Of a DNA stretch of 64,000 nucleotides, positions 36,865 to 45,993 are shown piece by piece. The stretch is from Oceanobacillus profundus (GTDB taxonomy: Bacteria > Bacillota > Bacilli > Bacillales > Amphibacillaceae). The stretch lies in NCBI RefSeq assembly GCF_003515705.1, contig NZ_QWEH01000008.1, positions 1 to 64,000 on the forward strand, in the 5' to 3' direction. A program made the position numbers and the translations under genes. The number at the start of each line of letters is the position of its first letter. The first letter of the stretch is position 1. The notes beneath the pieces are model-generated. The model was given only the letters and a program-made list of their open reading frames with translations, did no database searches and was not told the DNA's origin.

Positions 36865-36968
36865 ATTTTAGTGGCAGAATACGCACTAAACTGCCATTCG
36901 TTCAAAAGTTTATCATTACTAAATTTTGAAGTTTAAAAGTTATTTCAACAATAAAGGAAGTGCCTTAT

Positions 36969-37952
36969 ATGCAAATGGAAAAAGTAATTATTATTGGTGG
37001 AGGCCCGTGTGGTATGTCATGTGCTATTGAATTGCAACGATACGGAATTAATCCATTAATTATTGAAAAAGGTAATGTAGTAAACACCATTTATAATTTC
37101 CCTACGCATCAAACCTTTTTCAGTTCTAGTGAGAAGTTAGAAATTGGTGATATGCCGTTTATAACGGAAATGAAAAAACCTGTTAGAAATCAGGCATTGG
37201 CCTATTATCGTGAAGTTGCGAAGCGGAAACAGATTCGTATGCATACATATGAAAAAGTGAAGGAAGTAAAAAAGGATAACGATATATTTCGTGTGATGAC
37301 GGAAAAGGTTGATGGGCAAGAAACGACCTATCAGGCAGAAAAGGTCATTATTGCGACTGGCTATTATGATCAACCTAATTATCTTCATATTCCTGGAGAA
37401 AATTTGAAAAAAGTAATGCATTATTTTAAAGAGGCACATCCTTTCTTTAATAAAGATGTTGTTGTCATTGGAGGGAAAAATTCTGCTGTTGATGCGACAT
37501 TGGAACTGCATAAAGCCGGAGCTAATGTAACAGTTCTTTATCGTGGAGGTGAGTATTCAAACAGTATTAAGCCTTGGATCCTTCCAGAGTTTGATTCGCT
37601 CGTTAAGAAAGGGATTGTAAAAATGGTTTTCCATTCACAGGTTACAAAAATTACGGAGGATGCAGTTTATTTTGAAGCTGATGGAGAAATAAATGTAATT
37701 AAAAATGATTTTGTATTTGCCATGATTGGCTATCAGCCTGATATTTCATTTCTAAATGCAAGTGGAGTAGAGGTTGATGCATCGAACGGGAAACCGAACT
37801 ATAGTTCAGCAACATACGAAACAAACGTAAAAGGGATGTATGTAGCAGGCGTTGTGGCTGCTGGTTACAACAACAACGAAATATTCATTGAAAATGGGCG
37901 GTTTCATGGTCAGGAAATTGCCAGGTCAATCATAGAAGAAGCTGGGGCATAA
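36969..37952 (+). CDS. ypdA: YpdA family bacillithiol disulfide reductase
   Basis: YpdA is a flavin- and NADPH-dependent oxidoreductase that regenerates bacillithiol from its disulfide. The 327-residue protein has the FAD dinucleotide-binding motif IIIGGGPCGMSCA at the N-terminus, a second nucleotide-binding motif VVVIGGKNSAVDA (about residues 159-171), and a C-terminal FAD segment (VKGMYVAGVVAAG). The cysteine in GGGPCG is the conserved active-site residue of YpdA. The start is ATG 36969, eight bases after AAGGAAG. Confidence 0.92.
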   Translation: MQMEKVIIIGGGPCGMSCAIELQRYGINPLIIEKGNVVNTIYNFPTHQTFFSSSEKLEIGDMPFITEMKKPVRNQALAYYREVAKRKQIRMHTYEKVKEVKKDNDIFRVMTEKVDGQETTYQAEKVIIATGYYDQPNYLHIPGENLKKVMHYFKEAHPFFNKDVVVIGGKNSAVDATLELHKAGANVTVLYRGGEYSNSIKPWILPEFDSLVKKGIVKMVFHSQVTKITEDAVYFEADGEINVIKNDFVFAMIGYQPDISFLNASGVEVDASNGKPNYSSATYETNVKGMYVAGVVAAGYNNNEIFIENGRFHGQEIARSIIEEAGA

Positions 37953-37964
37953 CAAAAGTGTTTA

Positions 37965-38126
37965 ATGTTAAAGACGAACGATGCATAAGCTTAGCGCAGG
38001 AAATATACGTAGACTCCAGCGGGAGGTAAGGCATAGGTGAGACACCGTAGTGCGATAGCACAAGGGGACTCACCAGCCGCCTTTGGGTGCACGAATTATA
38101 TTTCGGGAGCGAGTTATTTGCATTAA
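37965..38126. repeat. Dispersed intergenic repeat after ypdA
   Basis: It aligns with 22250-22430 in the same orientation. Its reverse complement aligns with the left half of copy C (53190-53274) and with 111-135 of copy A. It therefore links these copies into one mosaic family. It is non-coding. Confidence 0.7.
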
Positions 38127-38191
38127 TCATGTTCGGTTTTTATTTCATAAAAGTACTTTTGTCTCAGTCTCACTATAACTTAAAAAAAGAA

Positions 38192-38231
38192 ATAGTGGGT
38201 AAAGTCACCCGTCGATGACCTTACCCACTAA
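38192..38231 (-). terminator. Large hairpin, terminator-like on the minus strand
   Basis: AGTGGGTAA.GTCA and TGAC.TTACCCACT pair across a seven-base loop. The A-rich tract on its left gives a T-run on the minus strand, so it could terminate asparaginase mRNA. It lies over 200 bases beyond that stop codon, with a repeat between. Confidence 0.65.
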
Positions 38232-38275
38232 TCTTAGTATGTTTTTTAGGTTATAAGGATTACTATAAAGTTACT

Positions 38276-38447
38276 GTGGACAGATTCGGTTCTTTAACAG
38301 CTCCATCCCAGCTAGCGATCTTGGTCAGCTTCGACTCCTTACGGTCCAAGAGTATTGACTTGATCGTCTCCATAAGAATGTGTGAGCAGTGGTACACGCA
38401 GCGGGCGCAATTCGTACGTCGCTAACCGAATGCGTCTGCTTTTGTGC
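38276..38447. repeat. Dispersed repeat family 2, inverted derivative
   Basis: Read on the minus strand it begins ACAAAAGCAGACGCATTCGG and GTTAGCGACGTACG, matching the starts of the copies at 14289 and 48634. It ends in AGATCGCTAGCTGGGATGGAGCT, like their right ends. It directly abuts the asparaginase stop codon. The internal sequence differs from the other copies. Confidence 0.6.
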
Positions 38448-38448
38448 T

Positions 38449-39417
38449 CTATAGTGTTTCAAATAGTTCTTTTAGATGGTTATAATTAGATGTCTTTTCT
38501 AGAGCAATTAATAAACGAATTCTCGCTTTTGGACCAGATAACCCCCTGGCAAAAATGACTCCTAACTGTTTCAGCTGCTTGCCTCCACCGTCATAGCCAT
38601 ATGTCGGTTGGACAACACCTTGGTAGCATCTAGATACTAGTACTACAGGTATATTGTCTTCAATCAGTTGTTGGATTGGTTTAATTGTATCCTTTGGTAA
38701 ATTGCCTTGTCCAAGACCTTCAATCACGAGACCATCCGGTTTTGCTAGCCGAATTGATTGCAAAAATTGTTCATCCATACCAGCAAAGGCTTTCAGCAGA
38801 AATACCTTTTTCGATATTGTTTGAACGGGCTGTACTCGGCGAGTGCGGATTCTTCGATGAAAAAGTATAGAATCCTTTGTAATTAAGCCAATTGGTCCAA
38901 ATTGCGGACTTTGGAAGGTTGCTACGTTACTAGTTGATGTCTTTGTTACGTTTTTAGCAGCATGGATTTCATCATTCATCACAACTAATACACCTTGACG
39001 TGCTGCATCTTCATCGCTGGCAACGCGAATGGAGCTAATTAGATTGTACAATGCATCAGAGCCGATTTCGTTGCTCGAACGCATCGCTCCTGTTACGATA
39101 ACGGGCTTGTCAATTTCCAATACAACGTCTAGAAAATAAGCTGTTTCTTCTAATGTGTCCGTGCCGTGCGTTACAACAATACCATCATAGTTAGGAATGA
39201 ATTCAATAATTTTCTTTGCCAATTCTAGCATGTGAACTGGCGTGATTTGAGGGGAGGGTAACTCAAAAACAATTTTCTCATCAATTGTTGCGTAATGTCC
39301 TAATTGACTACCTAATGCACTTAATGGATGGATGTCTGCTGTATTTACTTCACCCGTCTCTTTATCTTCCAGCATGGAAATCGTCCCACCAGTATGAATA
39401 ATGAGTATATTTTTCAT
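38449..39417 (-). CDS. ansA: L-asparaginase (type I)
   Basis: Asparaginase hydrolyses asparagine to aspartate and ammonia. The 322-residue cytoplasmic-type enzyme has both catalytic threonine motifs: HTGGTISM at the N-terminus and VVTHGTDTLEET (about residues 83-94). There is no signal peptide. I place the start at ATG 39417, preceded by AGGTG, because the longer frame adds eleven unsupported residues. It runs opposite to its neighbours, convergent with ypdA and divergent from prsW. Confidence 0.93.
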   Translation of the reverse strand: MKNILIIHTGGTISMLEDKETGEVNTADIHPLSALGSQLGHYATIDEKIVFELPSPQITPVHMLELAKKIIEFIPNYDGIVVTHGTDTLEETAYFLDVVLEIDKPVIVTGAMRSSNEIGSDALYNLISSIRVASDEDAARQGVLVVMNDEIHAAKNVTKTSTSNVATFQSPQFGPIGLITKDSILFHRRIRTRRVQPVQTISKKVFLLKAFAGMDEQFLQSIRLAKPDGLVIEGLGQGNLPKDTIKPIQQLIEDNIPVVLVSRCYQGVVQPTYGYDGGGKQLKQLGVIFARGLSGPKARIRLLIALEKTSNYNHLKELFETL

Positions 39418-39505
39418 GAAAATCACCTGTTCTTTAATTTCTATTTTCATTTACATGACTTAATGATACGATAAAAGTAATGTAATTGGAAAGAGGTAAA
39501 CTATT

Positions 39506-40189
39506 ATGATTGCAATTTTATCAGCTGGAATTGCACCGATTGTTGCATTAATGTCATTCATTTATTTAAAAGATCGTATTACGGAACCAATCCCTTTAAT
39601 TATTCGAATGTTTATACTGGGGGCTTTATTGGTGTTTCCAATTATGTTTATCCAATATGCTTTTGCAGCTGAAGGGATAAATAGTAATCGAATCATTGAA
39701 TCTTTTTTTCAGATTGCTTTTTTTGAAGAATTTTTTAAGTGGTTTATTTTTATGTTTGCTATCTATCACCATCCTGAATTTGATGACCATTATGACGGTA
39801 TCGTTTATGCTGGATCTATTAGTATGGGGTTTGCATCTGTCGAGAATGTTCTCTACCTAGTAACAAATGGGATTGAGTACGCATTTTTACGTGCATTTTT
39901 CCCTGTGTCGTCCCATGCATTGTTCGGTATTATTATGGGTTACTATTTTGGAAAGGCCAAGATGAATGAACAAAAGCAGAAACTAAATTTAGGATTAGCA
40001 TTTATTATTCCGTTTACGTTACATGGAATCTATAACTATATATTAACGAGCTTGGTTAGCTATTGGATGTACTTCTTAATCCCATTCATGGTCGTGTTGT
40101 GGGTTATTGCTTTGCATCGTATGAAAATAGCGAACAAAACACCACTTCAAATGGAACATCATAAACAGGTTATTCAAAAAGTCCGGTGA
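39506..40189 (+). CDS. prsW: Site-1 intramembrane protease PrsW
   Basis: PrsW starts regulated proteolysis of the anti-sigma factor RsiW in B. subtilis. The 227-residue polytopic protein carries the glutamate-rich FFEEFFKWFIF motif (about residues 73-83), SVENVLYL and the histidine in SHALFG. The last codons (QVIQKVR-stop) are encoded by the start of a repeat-like sequence (TTCAAAAAGTCCGG), so its C-terminus has probably been altered by that sequence. Confidence 0.9.
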   Translation: MIAILSAGIAPIVALMSFIYLKDRITEPIPLIIRMFILGALLVFPIMFIQYAFAAEGINSNRIIESFFQIAFFEEFFKWFIFMFAIYHHPEFDDHYDGIVYAGSISMGFASVENVLYLVTNGIEYAFLRAFFPVSSHALFGIIMGYYFGKAKMNEQKQKLNLGLAFIIPFTLHGIYNYILTSLVSYWMYFLIPFMVVLWVIALHRMKIANKTPLQMEHHKQVIQKVR

Positions 40190-40310
40190 AAAAGAACAGA
40201 GGTCCTTCGACTAAGTACCCACACGTCCTGTGTCGAACGTTGAAGTCACCACATCCTTTTAAGCCCGTTACGGAGAGCTTTGCTGCCTCGAACTTCTCAG
40301 TCCTTTTCAT
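40167..40310. repeat. Repeat-like non-coding block at the prsW 3' end
   Basis: It begins with TTCAAAAAGTCCGG, nearly the same as the left end of the 98-bp element at 5199 (TTCAAAAAGTCTGG), and extends to CAGTCCTTTTCATTC. It contains the internal arms GTGTCGAAC and GTTGAAGTC. Only the first part has a second copy in this window. Confidence 0.4.
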
Positions 40311-40323
40311 TCATCATAAAGAA

Positions 40324-40366
40324 AATTACCTCCTGTAAATCTGTGGATTTGCAGGAGGTTTTTTAT
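40324..40366 (+). terminator. Terminator between prsW and sleB
   Basis: CCTCCTGTAAATC and GATTTGCAGGAGG (one G-U pair) form a 13-pair stem with a TGTG loop and a T-run. Confidence 0.92.
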
Positions 40367-40449
40367 TTAAATGGCCAAAGATGAATAAAAAGGCTAATTA
40401 CTCAAAAAATAGGTATTGCAATCCAATAGAACTAACGGGAGGAAAAAGT

Positions 40450-41259
40450 ATGGTCAATCGAAAAGCAGTCTTTTTACTCATGATTATGATTATATCACTA
40501 ATTGGACTGCAGCCAGATTCAACTACAAAAACTGTAAATGCTTTTAGCTCACAAGTCATACAGCATGGAGCGGTAGGGGATGACGTTATTGAATTACAAT
40601 CCCGGTTGCAATACCTTGGTTTCTACAATGGTAAAATTGATGGTGTATTTGGCTGGGGTACGTATTGGGCACTTCGCAACTTTCAATATGAATTTGGTAT
40701 GGAAGTGGATGGGTTAGCTGGTCAGACTACTAAAGATAAGCTTGTTCAAGCTAGTAACTATGATGAGGGGTTTGTAAAAGAAAATATTAATCAAGGGAAG
40801 GACTTCTCCCATTATGGTGGTGGCGATCGTAATGCACAGCAGCAACAAGGGCAAGGTGATCAATCCGGATCAAATGTAACGGCTGTAAATGTGCCTCAGG
40901 GATATTCCCAAAATGATATTCAATTGATGGCGAATGCTGTATATGGCGAAGCACGAGGCGAGCCATATGAAGGTCAAGTGGCAGTTGCTGCCGTAATTCT
41001 AAATAGAGTAGAAAGTTCGACTTTTCCAAATACTGTATCAGGTGTTATTTTTGAACCGAGAGCTTTTACAGCAGTTGCGGATGGTCAGATTTGGCTAACA
41101 CCAAACGAGACTGCAAGACAAGCTGTTCTTGATGCAATAAATGGGTGGGATCCTTCAGGAAATGCTACTTACTATTTTAATCCGGATACCGCAACATCAG
41201 GATGGATTTGGACAAGACCTCAAATCAAGAAAATTGGTAAACATATATTCTGTAATTAG
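40450..41259 (+). CDS. sleB: Spore cortex-lytic enzyme SleB
   Basis: SleB is the lytic transglycosylase that degrades cortex peptidoglycan at germination. The 269-residue chain has a signal peptide (about 1-31) and a peptidoglycan-binding domain (about 36-100: GDDVIELQSRLQYLGFYNGKIDG). A Gln/Gly-rich linker (about 130-145) leads to the hydrolase_2 domain (AVYGEARGEPYEGQVAVAAVILNR onward) with its catalytic glutamate. I place the start at ATG 40450, after GGGAGG. The ATG at 40381 has no ribosome binding site. Confidence 0.95.
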   Translation: MVNRKAVFLLMIMIISLIGLQPDSTTKTVNAFSSQVIQHGAVGDDVIELQSRLQYLGFYNGKIDGVFGWGTYWALRNFQYEFGMEVDGLAGQTTKDKLVQASNYDEGFVKENINQGKDFSHYGGGDRNAQQQQGQGDQSGSNVTAVNVPQGYSQNDIQLMANAVYGEARGEPYEGQVAVAAVILNRVESSTFPNTVSGVIFEPRAFTAVADGQIWLTPNETARQAVLDAINGWDPSGNATYYFNPDTATSGWIWTRPQIKKIGKHIFCN

Positions 41260-41273
41260 AAAGGTGTGAGAAA

Positions 41274-42617
41274 ATGTTTCGGTGGATATTAATTGGTTTA
41301 CTTGCTTTAGGAATTGCAGGAACAGCGTTCTGGGGCTATATGGAACATCAAGAGAAAAACTCCATTCTAATCCAAGCGGAAAATACGTATCAACGTTCAT
41401 TCCATGAATTAACGTATCATATGGACTTGTTGCATGATCAGATCGGAACTACTTTAGCAATGAATTCGTCAGAAAAATTATCACCCCAATTTGTAGAAAT
41501 TTGGAGATTGACATCAGAGGCGTTAACCAATGTAGGGCAGCTGCCATTAGGTTTGCTACCTTTTAATAAAACCGAGGAATTTCTTTCCAATATCGGTGAT
41601 TTTACGTATCGAACAGCTGTAAGGGACTTGGATGATTCACCTCTTACAGATGATGAAACGAGTACATTGAAAAAGCTATATAGTCAATCAGGAGATATTA
41701 AGGATGAGTTGAGAGAAGTTCAGCATATGGCTTTAGAGAATAATTTACGCTGGATGGATGTACAACTAGCATTGGCAAATGAAGATGAACCGATGGATAA
41801 CACGATTATTGATGGTTTCACGACCGTTGAAAAATCGGTTGAAGGTTATTCCGAGGGATATGCGGATTCTCCAATTATTGGGACCTCTTCAGAAGAACAT
41901 CAGTACAAACATTTAAACGGGAAAGAAATTCGAGAAGAAGAGGCATTAAAAAAGGGAATGGAAATTTTAAATGTAGAAAATCAAGAAAACCTGACTATAG
42001 CAGAAACTGGCGAAGGATCAGATATTCCGATTTACAGTCTTTCCTATCAGAATGGAGATGAAAGTGGTTATATGGATTTGGCCAAGCAAGGAGGTCACCC
42101 ATTAACAGTCTTGATTACAAGACCAATTGCTGAAAATAAAATTAGTCTGAATGAAGGAGCAGAAAAGGCACAAGACTATTTAGAAAAGCACGATCTTGAT
42201 AGTATGATGCTTTTTGAAAGCAGCGAATACGATAATGTCGGTCTCTATTCCTTTGTTTATAATCAAGATGGAGTAAGAGTATACTCGGATGCAGTAGAAG
42301 TAAAAGTAGCATTGGATGATGGAGAGGTTATTGGATTAACAGCGCGTAACTACTATATGAATCACACCGAACGTGATATACCTGAACCAACATTATCGAT
42401 GGAAGAAGCGAAAGAAATGGTTAATTCGAATGTGGATATTCAGGAAGAGTTTTTAGCTGTTATCGACAATGATCTTGACGAAGAAGTACTGACCTATGAA
42501 TTTTTGGGTGTAATGGATAATGACACCTATCGTATATTTATTAATGCAATGAATGGCAGAGAGGAAAAGGTAGAGAAATTAGACGGCACTGAAATTAATT
42601 TTGCAGCAAACTTTTAG
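41274..42617 (+). CDS. ypeB: Germination protein YpeB
   Basis: YpeB stabilises and localises SleB in the spore, and the two depend on each other. The 447-residue protein has an N-terminal membrane anchor (about 3-21), an all-alpha N-terminal domain, and C-terminal PepSY-type repeats (about 200-440). It begins 15 bases after sleB, the conserved bicistronic arrangement. Confidence 0.94.
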   Translation: MFRWILIGLLALGIAGTAFWGYMEHQEKNSILIQAENTYQRSFHELTYHMDLLHDQIGTTLAMNSSEKLSPQFVEIWRLTSEALTNVGQLPLGLLPFNKTEEFLSNIGDFTYRTAVRDLDDSPLTDDETSTLKKLYSQSGDIKDELREVQHMALENNLRWMDVQLALANEDEPMDNTIIDGFTTVEKSVEGYSEGYADSPIIGTSSEEHQYKHLNGKEIREEEALKKGMEILNVENQENLTIAETGEGSDIPIYSLSYQNGDESGYMDLAKQGGHPLTVLITRPIAENKISLNEGAEKAQDYLEKHDLDSMMLFESSEYDNVGLYSFVYNQDGVRVYSDAVEVKVALDDGEVIGLTARNYYMNHTERDIPEPTLSMEEAKEMVNSNVDIQEEFLAVIDNDLDEEVLTYEFLGVMDNDTYRIFINAMNGREEKVEKLDGTEINFAANF

Positions 42618-42645
42618 GGATAGGCAAAAAGCCTTTCCCTTTTTC
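42616..42645 (+). terminator. Terminator after ypeB
   Basis: AGGGATAGGC and GCCTTTCCCT pair with one mismatch around an AAAAA loop, followed by five Ts. It overlaps the ypeB stop codon. Confidence 0.87.
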
Positions 42646-42713
42646 TATGTTTCTGCAATAATATAGGTATATCGTATGACGTTTGAAAATTGCATAAACT
42701 GGGGTGATTCATT

Positions 42714-43367
42714 ATGGAAATCGGAACACTACTTAATCTTGAACTAAAAGAGTCCGGAAAACAGTATACTTATTATTGCAAAATTATTGAAAAAAATGAT
42801 AACTATTTAATTATTGATTATCCAATCGATGAAAAAACGAGAAAAACAAAAATATTACCGAAAAGAAGACTATTTAAAGTAAAATTCGTAGGAAAAGATC
42901 AAGTCGTCTATCAATTTACATCTGAGATAGTGGCAAAGGTAAATTTAAACATACCAGCACTCGCTATTAAAAGTCCTTCACCAGATAAAGTGGAGCGGAT
43001 ACAACGCAGGGAATATGTAAGGGTTGAAACAGCAGTCGATATCGCCATACATAGTACGAATCATCAATTTGAACCATTTGTTACAGTTACCTCCGATATT
43101 AGTGGAGGTGGGCTTGCAGTCCTCGTACCAAAACATATTTCGTTGGAGATTGGTACAATAGTTGATGCTTGGTTTGCGTTACAAATGAATGATAATCAAT
43201 TTTATTATATATATGCCCGGGCTGAAGTAGTTTTAAATAGGGAAGCTAATAGTCGAATTAATCTTATATCGCTGAAATTCCATACTATCACAAAGCCAAA
43301 TCGTCAACTGATTGTACGATTCTGTTTTGATAAACAACGAGAAGCGAAAAAGAAAGAATTAACATAA
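42714..43367 (+). CDS. motI: PilZ-domain flagellar brake protein (MotI/YpfA)
   Basis: A 217-residue protein with an N-terminal YcgR_2-type domain (about 1-90) and a C-terminal PilZ domain that binds cyclic di-GMP. The binding motif RREYVRVET (about residues 100-108) and the DISGGG element (about 142-147) are present. In B. subtilis MotI (YpfA) halts the flagellar motor when c-di-GMP is high. It lies upstream of cmk as in that species. Confidence 0.88.
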   Translation: MEIGTLLNLELKESGKQYTYYCKIIEKNDNYLIIDYPIDEKTRKTKILPKRRLFKVKFVGKDQVVYQFTSEIVAKVNLNIPALAIKSPSPDKVERIQRREYVRVETAVDIAIHSTNHQFEPFVTVTSDISGGGLAVLVPKHISLEIGTIVDAWFALQMNDNQFYYIYARAEVVLNREANSRINLISLKFHTITKPNRQLIVRFCFDKQREAKKKELT

Positions 43368-43435
43368 TATGTTGACTGGTTTGACGTATTTTATTGGTGC
43401 AACAGAGGAGTTATGTTATGATAAACTAAGTATGA

Positions 43436-43462
43436 AAAACTTGGCGTTTGCCAAGTTTTAAT
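43436..43462 (+). terminator. Terminator after motI
   Basis: AAAACTTGGC and GCCAAGTTTT form a perfect 10-bp stem with a GTTT loop. The T-run is short but present. Confidence 0.82.
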
Positions 43463-43565
43463 TAGTTATCTGCTGCTTTATATCCTACTTAATAGGTACA
43501 TAATAAACAAGATGGGATTATTCAGTAATTAGCAGGCATGAAGTTTTACTTGATGAGAGGAATGA

Positions 43566-44246
43566 ATGTCAACAATGCAAAAAGGAAACATTGCAATTGC
43601 CATCGATGGCCCGGCAGCTGCTGGGAAGAGCACCGTAGCTAAAATTGTCGCAGAAAAATTATCTTATATTTATATCGATACTGGTGCTATGTACCGGGCG
43701 TTAACGTTAAAAGCAATAAACCAAGGTATTGATCTAGAAAATGATCAAGCTATTTTAGAAGTATTAATGCATACAGTAATTGAATTAAAACAATCGGAAG
43801 CTGGACAAGTTGTTTTATTGGACGGAAAAGATGTAACCAATGAAATAAGATTTCAAGATGTAACGACGAAGGTATCTCACGTTGCCAAGCATGCATCGAT
43901 TCGGGAAGAAATGGTTCAAAGACAACAAGAGATGGCAAACGATCGTGGTGTAGTCATGGATGGAAGAGATATAGGTACACATGTACTTCCAGATGCAGAG
44001 GTGAAGATTTTCTTAATTGCTTCCGTTGAAGAGAGAGCGAAACGAAGATATGAGGAAAACATCAAGAAAGGCATTGCATCGAGTATGGAAGAATTAAAGA
44101 AAGAAATCGAAGAAAGAGATCGGATTGATACAAATCGCGAAGCTTCTCCTTTAATTAAAGCAAAAGATGCAATCGAGGTTGATACGACATCCCTAAGTAT
44201 TAATGAAGTAGCAGGGGAAATTCTAAAAGCTGTGGCAAAGATATGA
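43566..44246 (+). CDS. cmk: Cytidylate kinase
   Basis: Cmk phosphorylates CMP and dCMP. The 226-residue P-loop kinase has the Walker [13 protein letters not shown] (about residues 11-22), DTGAMYRAL, the GRDIGT motif and the LID segment with RAKRRYEE. It is followed not by an intact plsC, which lies here in many bacilli, but by a decayed one. Confidence 0.96.
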   Translation: MSTMQKGNIAIAIDGPAAAGKSTVAKIVAEKLSYIYIDTGAMYRALTLKAINQGIDLENDQAILEVLMHTVIELKQSEAGQVVLLDGKDVTNEIRFQDVTTKVSHVAKHASIREEMVQRQQEMANDRGVVMDGRDIGTHVLPDAEVKIFLIASVEERAKRRYEENIKKGIASSMEELKKEIEERDRIDTNREASPLIKAKDAIEVDTTSLSINEVAGEILKAVAKI

Positions 44247-44274
44247 GATAGGGTCCATTGGAAGAGACAACATA

Positions 44275-44552
44275 CCTAAAATTGGGCCATTAATTATATG
44301 CTTCAACCACATTCGAAATTGGATCCTTTGTTGAAATCACTTTTACAGCAAACATCTGTCTATAGTGAAAAAGGAATTGTTTGAAAGACGTTTTTTAGGG
44401 GAATTATGTTTATGAATCAATTCCTTTCCAGTAAAAAGAGGTCTTTCAGATAGAAAGTTTACTAACTAGAATCTAAAGCATCTCCAAAGTAAACGGCACA
44501 TGACATCACACAGGAAATGATCGCTTTAAAAGAAAAATATCAAAATGAGTAA
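44275..44552 (+). pseudogene. plsC: Decayed plsC (1-acylglycerol-3-phosphate acyltransferase)
   Basis: Three frames of this gap give fragments of PlsC in the right order: IGPLIICFNHIRNW (from about 44281) recalls the NHxSxxD acyltransferase motif region, KKELFERRF (about 44369-44395) and NSFPVKRGLSDRKF (about 44417-44458) its downstream block, and ITQEMIALKEKYQNE-stop (about 44508-44552) its C-terminal end. Stops and frameshifts interrupt the segments. The middle, including the FPEGTR motif, is deleted, and the start is missing. cmk-plsC-rpsA is a common gene order in bacilli, which supports the reading. Confidence 0.75.
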
Positions 44553-44664
44553 ACTTTACTTGACAAATAATTGTAATTATTAGAAGTTATAGAAAGAATA
44601 GTTTTAATCATGTTTACTATTTCCATTATATTGGGATATTGGACTGTCTAGGAGGGCTATGGAT

Positions 44665-45798
44665 ATGAGTGAAGAAAACAAAGATTTACAGCAATTAAAT
44701 GTAGGGGAAACGGTTACAGGAACTGTAATAAAATTAGAAGAGAAACAAGTTCTTGTAGATATTGGCTATAAAACGGAAGGTATTTTGCCAATCAGTGAAC
44801 TTTCAAGCTTGCATGTTGAAAGTACGTCTGATGTTGTAAAAGAAGGCGATACAGTTACACTAAAAGTAAAAAAATTAGAAGATGATGAAGTTATTTTGTC
44901 AAAAAAGGCAGTAGATGCTGAAGCTGCTTGGGAAGATTTAGAGCAGAAATACAACAACGATGAGGTATTTGAAACGGTTGTTAAAGAAGTTGTCAAAGGC
45001 GGACTAGTTGTTGATGTTGGGCTTCGAGGGTTTATCCCAGCATCGTTAGTAGAAACGCATTTTGTAGAGGATTTTTCTGATTATAAGGATACGTCTCTAA
45101 CTGTTAAAATTGCTGATTTAGACCGTGAGCAAAATCGTATTATCCTCTCTCACCGCGCAGTAGTGGAAGATGAAGCAAACGCAAAAAAGAATGAGTTACT
45201 GCAATCACTTGAGGAGGGACAGGTTTTAGAAGGAACTGTTCAACGGATTACTAGCTTCGGTGCATTTGTAGATATCGGTGGTGTCGATGGTTTAGTTCAC
45301 ATCTCTCAATTAGCACATGAACATGTTGCTAAAGCTTCGGATGTTGTTTCAGAGGGAGATAAGATTCAAGTAGAAATACTATCTGTAGATCGCGATAATG
45401 AGCGTATTTCACTATCACATAAAAACACACTCCCAGGGCCATGGTCAGATATCGAAAATCGTGTTACTGCTGGATCGACTATTGAAGGTACAGTGAAACG
45501 CTTAGTGAACTTTGGTGCTTTTGTTGAGATTCTACCTGGTGTAGAAGGGTTGGTTCATATTTCACAGATTGCAAACCGTCATATTGGCACACCACAAGAA
45601 GTTCTGGAAGTAGGGCAACAAGTAAAAGTAAAAGTACTTGATGTGAATGAAGCTGAAGAACGTATCTCATTAAGTATTAAAGAACTAGAACAGGAGCAAG
45701 AACAAAAAGAATATCAGCAATACGAAAAAGATGACGAACAAACTGGGTTCCAGCTTGGTGACTTTATCGGTGATCAATTAAATAAATATAAAAAATAA
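44665..45798 (+). CDS. ypfD: S1 RNA-binding domain protein (30S ribosomal protein S1 homologue)
   Basis: A 377-residue protein made of four S1 domains (about residues 13-80, 98-165, 183-252, 268-340), with a charged Gln/Glu-rich tail. B. subtilis YpfD has the same layout. It is shorter than the six-domain S1 of E. coli, and such four-domain forms are not essential in B. subtilis. I place the start at ATG 44665, nine bases after AGGAGG. The ATG at 44659 is only three bases from that site. Confidence 0.93.
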   Translation: MSEENKDLQQLNVGETVTGTVIKLEEKQVLVDIGYKTEGILPISELSSLHVESTSDVVKEGDTVTLKVKKLEDDEVILSKKAVDAEAAWEDLEQKYNNDEVFETVVKEVVKGGLVVDVGLRGFIPASLVETHFVEDFSDYKDTSLTVKIADLDREQNRIILSHRAVVEDEANAKKNELLQSLEEGQVLEGTVQRITSFGAFVDIGGVDGLVHISQLAHEHVAKASDVVSEGDKIQVEILSVDRDNERISLSHKNTLPGPWSDIENRVTAGSTIEGTVKRLVNFGAFVEILPGVEGLVHISQIANRHIGTPQEVLEVGQQVKVKVLDVNEAEERISLSIKELEQEQEQKEYQQYEKDDEQTGFQLGDFIGDQLNKYKK

Positions 45799-45832
45799 TA
45801 CATTTTGGGGTGTTCTCACCCATTTTTAAATG

Positions 45833-45868
45833 AAAATGGTCTCTGTATAAAAACAGGGATCATTTTTT
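45833..45868 (+). terminator. Terminator after ypfD
   Basis: A 14-pair stem (AAAATGGTCTCTGT with ACAGGGATCATTTT, two G-U pairs) ends in six Ts. A smaller hairpin just upstream (GGGTG with CACCC, then ATTTTT, about 45806-45827) may be a second terminator. Confidence 0.87.
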
Positions 45869-45993
45869 GTAGGTAATAAATTAATAACTTTTCGAAATAC
45901 TATTCTCGATAACTTTTAATATCCACTACTATTTTATTCATTTTTAGACATACTACAAATAAGCATTTCTACAGAATTTCTAGAGGTGAGAAA

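Noticed and set aside
40382..40411. SigG-type promoter for sleB (TGAATA with an A-rich -10)
   Set aside because: The -35-like word is good but the -10 region (AAAAATA) is too poor a match to CATACTA to claim.
44369..44458. Interleaved inverted repeats (AAAGGAATTG with CAATTCCTTT; GAAAGAC with GTCTTTC) upstream of ypfD, at first read as a structured leader or pseudoknot
   Set aside because: Both arms fall in recognisable plsC coding remnants (KKELFERR and NSFPVKRGLSDR), so the pairing is probably incidental.
44560..44590. TTGACA upstream of ypfD as a promoter
   Set aside because: No acceptable -10 hexamer lies 16-18 bases downstream.
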